Below are positions 1 to 11,460 of a DNA stretch of 64,000 bases, in pieces; within the stretch, counting starts at the first letter, position 1; every line of letters starts with the position of its first letter. The stretch is from positions 1 to 64,000 of the forward strand of contig NW_026516790.1 of the NCBI RefSeq assembly GCF_025766255.1, read 5' to 3'. Position numbers and translations under genes: made by a program. The notes beneath the pieces were generated by a model. That model was not told where the DNA came from. It made no database searches and saw only the letters and a list, made by a program, of their open reading frames with translations. Origin of the DNA: Zychaea mexicana (Eukaryota > Mucoromycota > Mucoromycetes > Mucorales > Lichtheimiaceae).

Positions 1-286
1 CTCACATTTTAGTAACTAAAAGTTGGGGGAAGGAGAAAAGTGTTTCAAACATTGGCTCTTTATATACTTTTTTCTGGCTTTAAAAACTGAGCTTTAAAGA
101 TACAGTGACTGGTTTTGATAGATTCCAGAAGGTTCTATAGTATCTTGATAATTTTTTGAAAAGGCTATTGTTTGGTATATTTTTTGTTAAGACATGTTCT
201 TTATATAAGACATTGATGATTTTATTTGCTGGAAAAAGATAAGAAAGTTATGATGAAAAGGGAGAGAGAGAGACAAAATGTATTTT
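1..286. other. Non-coding flank, nothing recognised
   Basis: AT-rich sequence with a short GA run near 260-275 and no convincing reading frame. It lies 3' of the degenerate gene at 287-1350 and may be its downstream region. Confidence 0.3.
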
Positions 287-1350
287 CTAATGAACAAAAG
301 TATGATAATAACGGCCATAAGCACGTTCTTGACTCTTAGCTTCAGCCATCATATTTACTAGTGACTGAATATGATGTAGGAAGAAGCCAACATTCTCAAA
401 CGATGTCAAGTAGTTCATTGTAGGAATTATTGGTGTAATCAAAGGACGCAAAGGAGAAAAGTCATTTTCCTCCAAATAAGCCCAGTTGTCCGAGGAGAAC
501 TAAAGAAAGTATGTTAGTAAAAAAGCAGGGTGAGAAAGAAAAAGGTCACGTACAGAGGAAGAAAGGCCAGTTGAACTTGTCTGAAAAGAGGATTGGCCAG
601 GCGCCAGCTTGCTTATAGAAAGCCAGCATACGATAACCGACGGTTATAGTATGGCTAGGCTTGGCAGATCTTGGCAATCCAACTAGAATAAGAGGAATTA
701 GAAATAATTTGTGTAAGTTTGTATTTGGGAAGTACTTTTAGCCAATTCATTCAGCTTTCTCTTGTAGCCAAGTTAATTAAGGCTACCACCATTCTTGTAA
801 TGCAAGTATGCACACAAGATAGCTCGGATAGACTTGATTAATTTTTGGTCAAAAGCTTCAAAGGGGTTCCACTGATTGCATGGTTGATAATTTGCTCTGG
901 TTGCTGCTCGTTGTAGTTACGGATATAACTAAAAAAGTTTACGCCTTCTATGTCTTCGTCTCTGTGAATGCAACAAGCTGATGCAGTAGCAACCGTAGTG
1001 GTATTGAGCTCGAGGATGACCGAAGTGAGAGGAGCACCATGTTTAGGGGTAGCCAAAGTATGGAACTTCTTGTAGACTATACTTGGATGAAGGAATATCA
1101 ATAGACTGAGAAATAATGGGATAAAGAAGGGTCACCTTTAGCTAGTTGGTTACTTGTGGACCAAAAATTGCGGTAGAAGGGGTCCTCACGCATTGCTGCT
1201 TCCCAGGGTTGGAGTTCCTCGACGTCGGAGCTACATATTATTTAATTTTAGTAAGGAAATGATCATTTTAAGTATTAAAAATGCTTACGCTTCATCTTCA
1301 GTAGGAGTCAAGTAGACGACTTCTTCGACATCTTCTTGTTCTTGTTGTTG
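287..1350 (-). pseudogene. Degenerate spliced gene of unknown function
   Basis: I do not recognise the family. Read on the minus strand, coding-like blocks follow one another with plausible splice sites. They are about 1350-1289 (Gln/Glu-rich, ending PTEDEA), 1230-1106 (containing EELQPWEAAMRED), 1105-736 (containing QWNPFEAFDQKL), 682-554 (containing YKQAGAWPILFSDKF) and 499-287 (containing SPLRPLITPIIPTMNYL, then TAG at the end). Introns with GT and AG borders fit at about 1288-1231, 735-683 and 553-500. The third block has in-frame stops (for example after GGSLN) and a frame change near 1105. The N-terminus is lost where an imperfect palindrome begins at 1358. The gene is probably dead, perhaps a lineage-specific family or transposon cargo. 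Confidence is good that it was coding and low for exact borders. Confidence 0.45.
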
Positions 1351-1357
1351 TTATAGA

Positions 1358-1400
1358 ATCATTTTCGGCATGGCGACCTGGTTGCCACGGCGAAAATGAT
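1358..1400. repeat. 43-bp imperfect palindrome
   Basis: Arms ATCATTTTCG and CGAAAATGAT enclose TGGCGACC and GGTTGCCA, so the segment can fold almost end to end. The TGGCGACC word recurs near 1432. It marks the point where the coding-like gene at 287-1350 ends and may be a terminus of a small element. The rest of 1401-1924 shows no gene, only homopolymer A/T runs near 1520-1610. Confidence 0.4.
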
Positions 1401-1924
1401 GACAACGATGACAATAGAAATTAATTTCAAGTGGCGACCGGTGACAACGGAATGACAAAGGGATTCGGCCAATGTAATTGGTGGAAAATGGCGAATTTAC
1501 TGAGGAACAGCAAAGGGCGCTCCACTTTTTCTTTTTTTTCCACAAAAAAAAAATACTTTACTATATTCTTTTTTTAATGTAATAGCAATGACGGTTTCAA
1601 AAAAAAAGGTAACACATCTTATGACGACCTCGCTGAAGAACATTCTGGCATTGGGGAGGGAGGCCGTGTTTTAATTAGTAGATGGAGCAGAATTGTGCTG
1701 ACGGATTTCGTTTCTATAGGAAATGGACTCGCTCTAACGATTACTGTTTGAATCTGGTGTAAATCTACAAGGAAAAGAGGTAAAGGCTAGCCGTCTTTTT
1801 GCTCGTGAACGTTCTGTACGGCCTTGTGCGTGTTTTTTTGTTTCTTGTGTTAATGATTTCCTGTACATTGTATAGCCAAGATGGACAATGGCTGTGCTAT
1901 TTTATATACAGCAGCATATATGAG

Positions 1925-2700
1925 CAGCAATAACCACACAAAGCGACAACGGTCTCAAGATCCACTGATTCGAATTGTACACAACAACCACCAATCGAAC
2001 GCGCAGCGTCTTCCGAACACGACGATTGTTGTAGCCTGTCTCTGCGATGATTTTGGAAGGAGTAACGGCAGGAACAGTGGTGGATATTGTTATACACCAG
2101 CAGCAAAAATAGCAGTAACAACTACGAAGACGACGACGGTCTCATGCTACACTGATTCGAATTGCGTACAGCGACTACCAATCGAGCTCGCAACGTCTCC
2201 TAAACACGACGATTGTTGTTGCGTGTCTCTGCGATGGGCTTTTAAGGAGTACGAACAACAACAGTGGAGCCAGTGCTATGTTCTTATATACCAGCAGCAA
2301 AAATAACAGCAATAAACACACAAAGCGACGACGGTCTCACGATCCACTGATTCGAATTGTACACAACAACCGCCAATCAAACGCGCAGCGTCTTCTGAAC
2401 ACGACAACTGTTGTAGCATGTCTCTTCGATGGTTTTTGAAAGAGTAACAGTAGGAACGGAGATGGGTGTGCGATTGTATTATACTCTACTGGCAAAAATA
2501 ATAGCAGCATTCACTAAAAACGATGACGATCTTACGACCCACTGGTTCAAATCGCACACAACAACCACCAATCGAACGCGCAGCTTCTTCTGAACACGAC
2601 GATTTTTGTCCTATGGCACTGCGATAATTCTGGAAGGAGTAGGGACAGGAACGGGGATGGATATGCGATTCTATTATACACCAGGCAACAAAAGAAATAA
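1925..2700 (+). repeat. Four tandem units of about 190 bp
   Basis: Four diverged direct copies start near 1925, 2111, 2308 and 2503. Each runs from a word like AGCAATAACCACACAAAGCG through GATTCGAATTG and GAACACGACGATTGTTG to TATACACCAGCAGCAAAAAT. The spacing varies between about 186 and 197 bp. A 141-codon open frame crosses the first two units (1881-2306), but it ends in the third and the units do not preserve it, so I treat this as satellite-like DNA and not as a gene. Confidence 0.65.
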
Positions 2701-3204
2701 ATTAGCACCCACCAAAGAGAACGACGTTTTTTGCGATCCTCTACTTTTATTCTCTGTCTCTTTACTACTATCGTCATCCTCGTCATCATCAAATCACTAC
2801 TACATTATCATCATCACGGGCACCACACTGCCGCAAAAATGAATTTGTCTTGTCATCTGTTGCGTTATATCTACTTGAGCTGTGTATGTTCAGCAGGAGT
2901 GCTCGGAGAAATGGTGCTTCCGGCGCCATTGGTGTTTTTCATTAGGCAAAAACAAGGGACCGGCCATAGTTATGATGATTTTAATGCGATCTAGTAACCC
3001 TAGATGACTTATTAGCCAAGATATATCAGGATAGCCAAATTAATTTATATTGAAATAATTCATGCACGAATGTCTTGGCATGTATACATTTAAATTTTTG
3101 AAACAAATAAAAATTGAATTTCTTTTAATATAAAAATAATACCACAGAATATAAAGCAAAATATATTTGTTATATTTTTTATTTTTATTACTTCAACAAT
3201 CGAC
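2701..3204. other. Spacer, no gene recognised
   Basis: Several overlapping open frames of 80-90 codons occur on both strands, but none has plausible composition or repeats another frame. From about 3000 the sequence becomes AT-rich and leads into the start of the Rep-like gene at 3205. Confidence 0.3.
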
Positions 3205-4084
3205 ATGAACCTACTCAACCTTCTCGCATTCTTAGCTATTATGGCTGAATTTGTTCCTATTTTAGGAATTACATTGACGCTCTTAATTGAAAGAGCAAAA
3301 CACCTTACTGAAAACCATCAGCATATTGAGTATGAACCTCTTGTCACACAACTGAGGTCAGAACTCGAAAAAGACCTTACATAGGCTAAAGTAGATAAAA
3401 AACCTAAAGATAATGCACGCAATAAAATCATTGGAAGAATTCGAGCATATGTGAGATTCCTTAAATCTTCAAATCCTCAATTTTCCGATGCAATGTTAAA
3501 TGATAACACTTCCAGTGCAGCTACCTCACAGGGTGGGAAAGAATTCCGCTTTCAAAACACTAAGGGCTTGTTCACATATATTTGTAAAAATTTCCATTTA
3601 ACAAAAGAACAGATATTAGAATGGTTTACTAAACATGACCGTATTGGTTATAAAATTGAAAAGGCAATTGCATGTGATGAAATTGCACCTGAAATAGGCG
3701 AAAAACATATGCATATATGGATACAATTAGATGAACGATTTGATACTAAAACCGCACGTAAGTTTTTCACTATTGATGGTATCACTCCAAACATTAAACC
3801 AGGTGGTAATCCACAAAAATCTATCAGTTACTGCATTAAAGGAAATAATTATATTGCTTATAATATGGACCCAAACTACGAAATTAAAACTAGAAAAATG
3901 CATCAACAATTACTTGTCTATCAATTAATTAACAAGCAGCTTACTATGAGAAAGGCAACAGAAATATATCCAGAATTACTACGGAAATATAATACAGTAA
4001 AGTCTAATCTTAATAGCTATTTTCATGATGCTGACATGGAAAATACTCCTAGAAATTATTTGTATCAACATCCACCTGCCTCGC
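3205..4084 (+). pseudogene. CRESS-DNA-type Rep, HUH endonuclease half
   Basis: Replication initiators of circular Rep-encoding ssDNA viruses nick and join single-stranded DNA at an origin. This frame shows the three nuclease motifs in order: FTYI near 3571-3582, the metal-binding HMHIW at about 3706-3720, and the catalytic-tyrosine motif YCIK near 3829-3840. ATG at 3205 is in frame and gives an N-terminal extension with a hydrophobic stretch (residues ~1-28), unusual for Rep and possibly a membrane anchor. A TAG stop interrupts the frame at about residue 60, before the nuclease domain. The frame runs into GC-rich Helitron sequence near 4080, so the helicase half is missing here; a matching helicase piece lies at 9654-10040. 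This is an endogenous, broken copy. The family is clear but its source (virus, plasmid or transposon) is not. Confidence 0.75.
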
Positions 4085-7000
4085 TTCGCTCGGCTGAATG
4101 AGCCCCTTCGCTGCGCTCCAGGTCATTCAACGGATTGGATGTTTCCTGGGGGTTCCCCCCAGACCCCCAAGGTGGGGGGTTCCCCCCCACACCCCCCTTC
4201 TAAACCCTAACCAAAGCTCGCTTCGCGAGCTTACTTACTGCTACGCCTACCTACAACCCGAAACTCGTTCGCTTCGCTCACTGCTACAACTGCTACTACA
4301 CTAAACCCTACAGAAGTTAAAGATAGCGGACTATAAGTTTTACTAATGGCAGGCATTGTGCGAAAGAAATAAGAAATCTAAAATGATATGTATACAAAAG
4401 TGAAAGTATAAGAGCAGGAAAAAGAGTGGGGAGAAAGGGCGAGGTCTAAGATGTAGCAGCAGTAGCATCGTTGTCTGTGTGTGTTTGGGTTTGAGATGGT
4501 GATTGTTGTGGTGGGTGTAAGAGCACTTCGTGGTAAACGATGTTTGTCGTAGCAGGGACATCTGTAGTGGATAATTCTGACATATCGACAGAAATACGCA
4601 AATTATCTGGGTTGGTTGCTCGTGAAAGAGCAACATACAATTGACCATGAGCAAACACAGGCTCTTGCAAACGGATGCCAACATGGGTTAATGTCTGTCC
4701 TTGTGCTTTATGTATGTTCATGGCGAATGCGGGGCGAACAGGGAATTGGCGTCAGCAAAGGATGAATGGATATTCACCCTCTGTGGTACACATATTAATT
4801 CGAGGAAGATAGTGTTCCTCACCGTCGTGGCCTCGATCTATCCTTTTGACAACAATGCAATGATCTAAAAGAGCTGTGATGAAAACTTTGGTCCCATTGT
4901 AAAGACCTTCATTAGGATTGAGATTTCTCATAAGCACTAATGGCATTCCCACTTTAAGATCAAGAGCATGTTGCGGGATACCACTGGCACTTAAAGAGCG
5001 AAGATATTCAGGAGGATAGCTGGCGGCGGCGACGTCTGGATCGTCTGCGTCAATAATACGGTCAGTCGAAAGATACTGCCTGCTCTGGCCAGGGAAAAGC
5101 TCAAACGCACAATCATTGATCTCGTCAACGTCAACATCTTTAGCTGCTAAAATAGCACGATTACTGAATTCTTGAGGTTGCGGATTGGGCTGACGGATCG
5201 ATGGGTAAATGGCATCAATTAGCGCGACTGGATCTCTTGCATCAATGAGCCATTCTCGCGGTATTTCTATGCTCTCTTTGTGCGGAGGCCGTCCATCACC
5301 AATGGCAAGAAGTGTTTCCGCGAACGCTGCAGCAGTTGGACCTACATTTCAGACACGCATATTGACTGTAAGGTGCAACACCTGGACATCCGCCCAAAAA
5401 GGTGCAGACCGGATGCACTCTCCGGCAACCTCAGATCGTGTGCCTTTTTTGACAACAGGCAGCAGCTGGCGAAAGTCACCGCCAAAAACAACAACCTTTC
5501 CACCAAAGGGAACACCCTCGTACACAGGATCGACAGCACCCATGATATCACATAATGCCTTGTCAACAGCCTGAAAATTGTACTTGCTACACATTACAGC
5601 TTCATCCCAAATAACTAAAGATGCTTGTTGTATGAGATGTGCGTGTGGACCACCAAGTCGAAGATTGCAAGTAGTAGTATCGTCTGCATTGATCGGTATT
5701 TTAAAACGGCTGTGAGCTGTGCAACCACCGGGAAGCAGAATTGCAGCAATGCCAGAGGAAGCAACAGGCAGTGCAATCTGATCTCGCGAACGAACACGAC
5801 TTAACAACGTCTTGAACAGCAGTGACTTGCCGGTACCTCCAGGGCCATTGACAAAGAAAAGATGTGGCTGGTTTTGGTCACCTGGTTCGTCAACTGCCTG
5901 CATTATTGCATTGAATGCATGTCTTTGATTGTCGTTAAGTGTGGGGAACAATTCGTTGTGAATTCGAGTTTGCTCTTCTGTGACATACTCCCCACGTTCG
6001 ACTGCTTCTAGAGCAGTGAGCTGTGGAAGAGCATCGAGTTCGGTGACAAAGTCTTGTGGTAAAGAAGGAAACTCGGAAAGGCGGTGACCTGTGGATTGTA
6101 ATCGTGTTTCAATGTCGCCAAGAGTACGCTGGAATACTTGGTCCCATTGATCAGGTACCAACTCGGTCTCATTATTCGGAAGTTGAACGTGCATTTCGAA
6201 AAAGTAATCGTCGCTCAATCTTTCGCGATGATTATCCCAGAGTCTGCGTGGATCAGAAGGCGAGCAGTTTGTAAGAATATAGACGAAGAGTTCTCGAAGC
6301 GCTGCAGCTGAAGGTGAATGGATAGATGCCTCAGTCATGCAACGATCCCATTCGTTATCGGATTCCAACAAACCATGTGCGAGAGCGGCAGCTTCAAAGG
6401 ATGGATGCACGACATCATTCAACGTTCTTAACGACTCAAAACTGATAGGACCACGAACAGTAAGTAAGAGCAATCGAAGCGAATACAATGCCATATTAGA
6501 CGGGGACGCGAAGTAGATGCGAGAAACAACATTTTGAAAAGGTGGACGGGTGCGGCGGTTCCAGGTCTTCGTTCGCTTATCCCAAGTATAATGGCAAGGA
6601 ATCTCAACGTAAAGATATTGCCGAGCCTCTTCATCTCGAGAACAGAGGTCGAAAAAAGCAGTAAGCTTTGTTCTCGATGCGTTGTTGCGTGCTGCTGCAA
6701 GACCTACACGCGAATCGTTTGCGTGGAAAGTGACAGATTGCTGGTCAGGAAGATGCAGTTCTAAGCGGGACACATAAGGATGGTGCATATGGACCTGGTA
6801 TTCGAAGGTTCGCCAAATTGCCTCGCAAGGACCAATATATCGTGCGTTTTGATATTGCGTCACCTCATCTACTGCCTCGCGCTCAACATTGGCAGCAGTA
6901 TTGGTATCGGCGCCAACAACAGCAGTAGTGGATCGTACTGCTTCCGGCTGCCTAGCTCTAAGTGTCTCCAACTGCGCCCTGTCTGATCCTTTTGTGATGT

Positions 7001-9640
7001 ACTTGCACAAATACTTGATAGCGCGTGCAGAGGTACAGATCTCAACGTTGATGTGAGCATTGTACTTTTGGCATAGGTACGGGTTATAAGGAACAACATG
7101 GGAATTGTCAGCAACAAAGTTGGATCGGTGAAAGTGATGGCGACGTTGAATGTTTTCGCGTCTACGATAGATTAGATAGCCGTCTCTGCTTACGCGCGTT
7201 TCAGCAACGAATGCTTTGGGATAACCTTGCGAGCATCGTCCATCTTTCATACAAACAGCGTCCCGTTTAAGATCTCCACATGGTCTGTGTATCATCGATC
7301 TTGTGACTGTGGCGTACAGTTGAGGCTGGGTGTTAGGATCTGGCAACTCGGCGCAGACGAAACGATCGTAGTCAGAAGGATTGCGGGGATGGTCTTCATG
7401 GTGTAGGATGAGTAGGATGTGCAGGTGTAGTAAGCCACGTTTTTGAAACTCAACGGTTGCAACATACCCCTCGATGCGGCCAAAGCAACTGGTTTCTTTG
7501 ATGTGCGATAACATCTCAGTGATCTTCATATGGAAGACTCTCGAACAGATGTCAGGACGATCAAATGCCTGCTGACCTGGAAGGAGCTCAGCTTGAATTT
7601 CTGGCCACTGTGGATTACAGGTGAACGTAATGAAAAGGGTTGGATTGCCTCTTTGTCGAATGATTGCAAGTCTATCCTGAAGCATCTGCTTCATGTACCA
7701 TGGGCCTCCAGTAAAAGATGATGACAAAATAATGGCTCGACCAATCTGACGTGGATCTACATCGTCACCGATACCATTGTAAACCTCAGCACGTAAATCA
7801 TTCTGATTGTTGGTGATATACTGAAGGCGAGAATACTCGATGCGCGCATAATTGTCAACAGCCAATTGTTGGAGAAGACGACGGAAATGGTGCTGGTAAC
7901 TCGCTCGTTCTCCATCACGGATCATGAGCATATACGAACAGAATTCAAGCAATGTAACGGTAGTGGTCTGGCGGTCAGTACTTTCACACTGCATTCTAGC
8001 AAACCAACCATCATCACCAAAAGGAAATATAAGCACGTAGTAGAGGGGCATATAGGATGCATGGAGTGAACTGATGGTCTATAAACCTAACTGATGATCA
8101 CAGATGACAATGTCGTGAGGCGATGTTGCGCCATCCACTGTATCTTCGACAATCATAGCGGCGACCTCTGGATAACTCTGCTGGTCATAGCGTCTACCCA
8201 TTTCACGTGCAGAACGGATGACAACCTGTAGTGTTCCAAAAGGTGTGTCACGATATGATTCAGCAGCATTCATAAGGGTCTGTGCGTACGGGTTGCATCT
8301 CTCCATAACGCCCTGAAGCACAGCTATCGTCTCACTGTTGAGTCCAGTGAACAACGTCTGTCTTCTCATCAGTTGCTCTTGCGTATCGGCAAAATATATT
8401 TGAGCAAAGTTGGCTGATTGCTGCTGCTCTGGTCGTAAAGCACCCATGCAATGGTACATCGTGCCATTTATGCGGAAAGTTGAAACACCTTGCGATCCGT
8501 CAGCTAAATTGCGATCATAGTTTGCTCGAATGGACGCAAATGCAAACATGTTGTTATAAGCGCGAATGTTAGTAAAGAAATCGTCGTTTCCGCTGGTCAA
8601 CAGGTCGATGATTTCTTGTGGCGGAGGGCGAGGGATAGGTAACTGTATTTTTCCGTGAGTGCAGCAAATACTGAAACGTGGGTTTGAGTTTGAAGAGCTG
8701 GCAATGCGCTCCTCAATCCACATACGTGCCTGACAAAACGTACAAACAGCAGCCATGCGAGAAAGCACATGTCGGTGAAAGTTTTCTCCCGGTGTAAAAC
8801 AAATGCTGGGGCCAAACACATCTTCAGGAACGAAAGGAACAGTGCACGCTATTTGATACTGTGCCCCATGCTCAGATCGGATGTTTGCATCATTGAAAGG
8901 ACAGTCTTCAGAAGTTCGTCGAGAGTGGCCAGGCGCATTACAGCTCGCGCAGACACGGACATTCCCTACAATGCACACATAAGTAATGTGCTTCACAAAT
9001 ACACAACACACATAGCTCTAGATACTGCATGGTTAGATTCTATACCTTGATTGTTCCGATTAAGGGGGCAATCGCGATGCGTTACTCGCTGATGTGTGGT
9101 AGACCCACAACGGCAACGTTGGCGCTGACTTGCATGAGAATCCAACTGCTCAAAGACAATATGCATGTCCTACATATATACAATTGTGTTAAGAAACAAC
9201 CAACAAAGAAATACATCTTGAAGACGATATCTTGTAGACGATTTGTAAGATGTTCCCTCCCGTAGATCCTCCTGTGGGGCGTTTCCCCAACACTGCCCGC
9301 ACCCCCTCCGGCGCCTCTATCTAAATCCTGAGCAAACTCGCTTCGCTTGTTTACTAATAACTATAGCCGCCAAACACGCTATTAAAGATAACAAACATAC
9401 ATCATTATCAATTCTACGGCGTACGTTACGCTCATTCAAAGGACAATCGTGATGACTTTCGGTCAAATGGCTAGTTGAGCCACAAACACAGGTAAGCACG
9501 TTTATTTGGTCTTGGTCATTCTGTTAAAGCGGGAAATATATGGTTATTATTTGCTTTATACTCAAAATACTCAAAACGATTGTTCATTTGAAACTAATGC
9601 GCGCTGTGCGCTGAACAATGTTGTCAAATCTTCTAAGAAG
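4085..9640 (-). mobile_element. Helitron inserted into the Rep-like gene
   Basis: A near-complete autonomous Helitron encodes a RepHel protein on the minus strand. It separates the nuclease and helicase halves of the Rep-like gene, which face the same way on either side. Its 3' side (left) is GC-rich and hairpin-rich: CTGGGGGTTCCCCCCAG at 4145-4162, and a hairpin with arms AAGCTCGC/GCGAGCTT near 4214-4232. Helitrons normally end in a hairpin followed by CTRR and insert between A and T without target duplication. I could not fix either terminus to the base, so both limits are approximate. Confidence 0.7.
4446..9499 (-). pseudogene. Helitron RepHel (HUH Rep plus Pif1-type helicase)
   Basis: RepHel proteins nick DNA, strand-transfer and unwind during rolling-circle transposition. 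From the N-terminus: three zinc-knuckle-like blocks of the form C-x-C/G-x-x-x-H-x-x-x-x-H/E-x-x-CPxN (near 9490-9430, 9120-9055 and 8950-8885), apparently on separate exons. A Helitron-like N domain follows, then the Rep motif HLHI near 7420-7410 and the tyrosine motif YLCKYITKG near 7025-6999. Last comes a Pif1/RecD-type helicase with Walker A GPGGTGKS near 5849-5826, and C-terminal AMNIHKAQGQT and YVALSRA motifs. The main frame from 9011 to 4446 is about 1,520 codons and is broken only by TAG at 8079, TGA at 5349 and TGA at 4752. The two TGAs lie where Arg fits, as expected from CGA decay. It is nearly intact, so movement was recent relative to its neighbours. Confidence 0.85.
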
Positions 9641-9653
9641 AATCTAATATGCG

Positions 9654-10040
9654 GTGTCATACTTGTTGCAAACTCATTTTAAAAGAGAAAATAGTGGTGT
9701 AAGAATTCAGTGGGCAGAAGGAAAAAGTGAGGGAAGAGCAGTGGTTTATCCCAGTTTCAGCGCAAAAAAAAGTTATACTGACAGCCGGGGCTTAGCAGCA
9801 TCACAATTTCCAAAACAGGATCAGGATTTCCAAAAATGGGTAACTATAGTAAGCACCACTTCTCTTTTAATAGTAGATATGTGGTCTATGTTTGGTATTG
9901 AAACTACATTTAGCGGTAAAAACAAAATACCACAATACTGGATTGTCGGTCCATCAAATGTTGGAAAAACATATAACATTGATATGTTAGAACAAGGTGG
10001 ACACAGGGCATATCTAATGAGTAAAGACAATGATTGGTCA
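9654..10040 (+). pseudogene. CRESS-DNA-type Rep, SF3 helicase half
   Basis: The frame encodes a superfamily 3 helicase start with the P-loop GPSNVGKT near 9952-9975, preceded by KIPQYWIV, the usual beta strand before Walker A in viral Rep helicases. It has the same orientation as the nuclease half at 3205-4084 and follows it directly once the Helitron is discounted. It stops short: after the residues KDNDW the sequence turns into GGATTCG/ATCCG-rich DNA that I read as the left end of a hAT element, so Walker B and motif C are absent. I read it as the second piece of the same broken Rep gene, cut on both sides by transposons. An alternative is a separate Rep fragment. Confidence 0.65.
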
Positions 10041-10599
10041 GTAGGGACCGGCATTGAATCCGGATTCGTCGATCCGTTTCGTTTCGAATGAGAAGAAACC
10101 GGATTCGAGCGAGGGCTTTTACGGATCGGAATGGATTCAGATTGAGCTTGAGCGATCCGGATTCAAAACGGATTGGAAGGTGCCATTCTGGATTGATCCG
10201 TTTGATCTGTTTTATTTCCATTGCAATTCTCATAGTTAGCTTTGTAATTGGTAGATTGTTAAGGAATGCGAAAGAAAGTGCGAAACTGAAGGGAAGAATA
10301 GGGGGAACAGAATTTAAGCATTTTTATATACTACATATAATAAAAGGTTTAAAGGTAGTCATTTATAATCAAAAGTCTTGGTTTATAATAAAGTCGTTGT
10401 AGCTAATGCCTAAAGGAATGCAATATATGGCAATTGTAGAGGGATTCATAAACTTGACGTGCCTATTGTTGAGGGATAGGTGAAAAAAAGGGAAGCAGCT
10501 GCTTGTAACTGCCTCATTTCAAATACACCGCACACTACTAGCCAAACTGAAGGTAATACTATACACACAAAGACACATACAAACACATACATATATTAT

Positions 10600-11460
10600 A
10601 CAGTATAAAGTTGGTGCATTCACTTACTCCATAGGATAGACACTCAATACTTGCTGATAGTTGATATTACTCTTTCCATTCCCTATGCTCTTCATATGAA
10701 GAAGTAAAACACGAATCGTCGTTGCCCTCATGCATTGGTCGTAGTAAATAGAACAGCGCCGGTAGTGGCATTGTACTCTATAGGCATCCTTGAGATTTAA
10801 ATCATACTATACTTTAAAGCAACATGGTAAACTGCTTGTTTTTACCTTTTCCTTTCGCTTTATTAATGCCGTCGCGTTTAACAAGTGCATCCTTCCACGT
10901 TCCCAACACTGTGTTCGTCAATGCATTTGCGATCTCTGTGGAACCGACATAACACTTTTATCAGTTGTTCTGTATGCAAAAAGCCAACCGAGTAAAAGCC
11001 GCACTTTTCTCTATCTCTTCTGCTATATAGCTTATAAAGCTGCTTTATTTTATCTTATTCTGCTGCTGCTTAGAAAGGGTCGTGTCAGCAAATTATCCAC
11101 TCTTTCAATCGCTTAGGTCGGAAATCGTTCAAGACATTATGGCGCACAGGCAATGGCAACTATATTGAAAGAAAAAAAATAACTCTGAGCTTTCCCTTCA
11201 CTTCCGCAATTTTCTGTCACTCATTCATTCGCTTATAGTAAAATTATCCCTACTTTTGATGCTGTACCTTTGATCGCGTACATTCCGTTCAACCTGATTT
11301 GTTAGAAATCGTTTTTTAAAAGTAGCAGTGTCAAATGTTAAAGAAGTGAGCACTTGCTTTTTCTCCCAGTAATTTTTCTTTTGAGCACTCTTCCTATAAA
11401 TTGACCCCACCAATGTCATCCACCCCCTCATTAAGTGTACATCTGAAGATATCAAACCAG
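10600..11460 (-). pseudogene. Unrecognised spliced gene in the hAT left arm
   Basis: I do not recognise the product. Three minus-strand blocks look coding. One runs at 11455-11225 (76 codons, containing LMRGWMTLVGSIYRKSAQKK), one near 10965-10850 (containing STEIANALTNTVLGTWKD, ending in a Lys/Gly-rich stretch) and one at 10790-10625 (containing LLLHMKSIGNGKSN), which ends at a good donor GTAAGT. It is transcribed opposite to the hAT transposase, so it could be captured cargo, a second hAT protein, or the flank into which the elements jumped. No single frame links the blocks, and the splice sites between them are guesses. Confidence 0.3.

Noticed and set aside
1881..2306. 141-codon Thr/Cys-rich protein
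   Set aside because: It lies across diverged tandem repeats, is not preserved in later units and has no homologous partner frame.
2606..2994. Overlapping 78-87-codon plus-strand frames
   Set aside because: They overlap one another and a minus-strand frame, with low-complexity Ser/His runs; no support for any of them.
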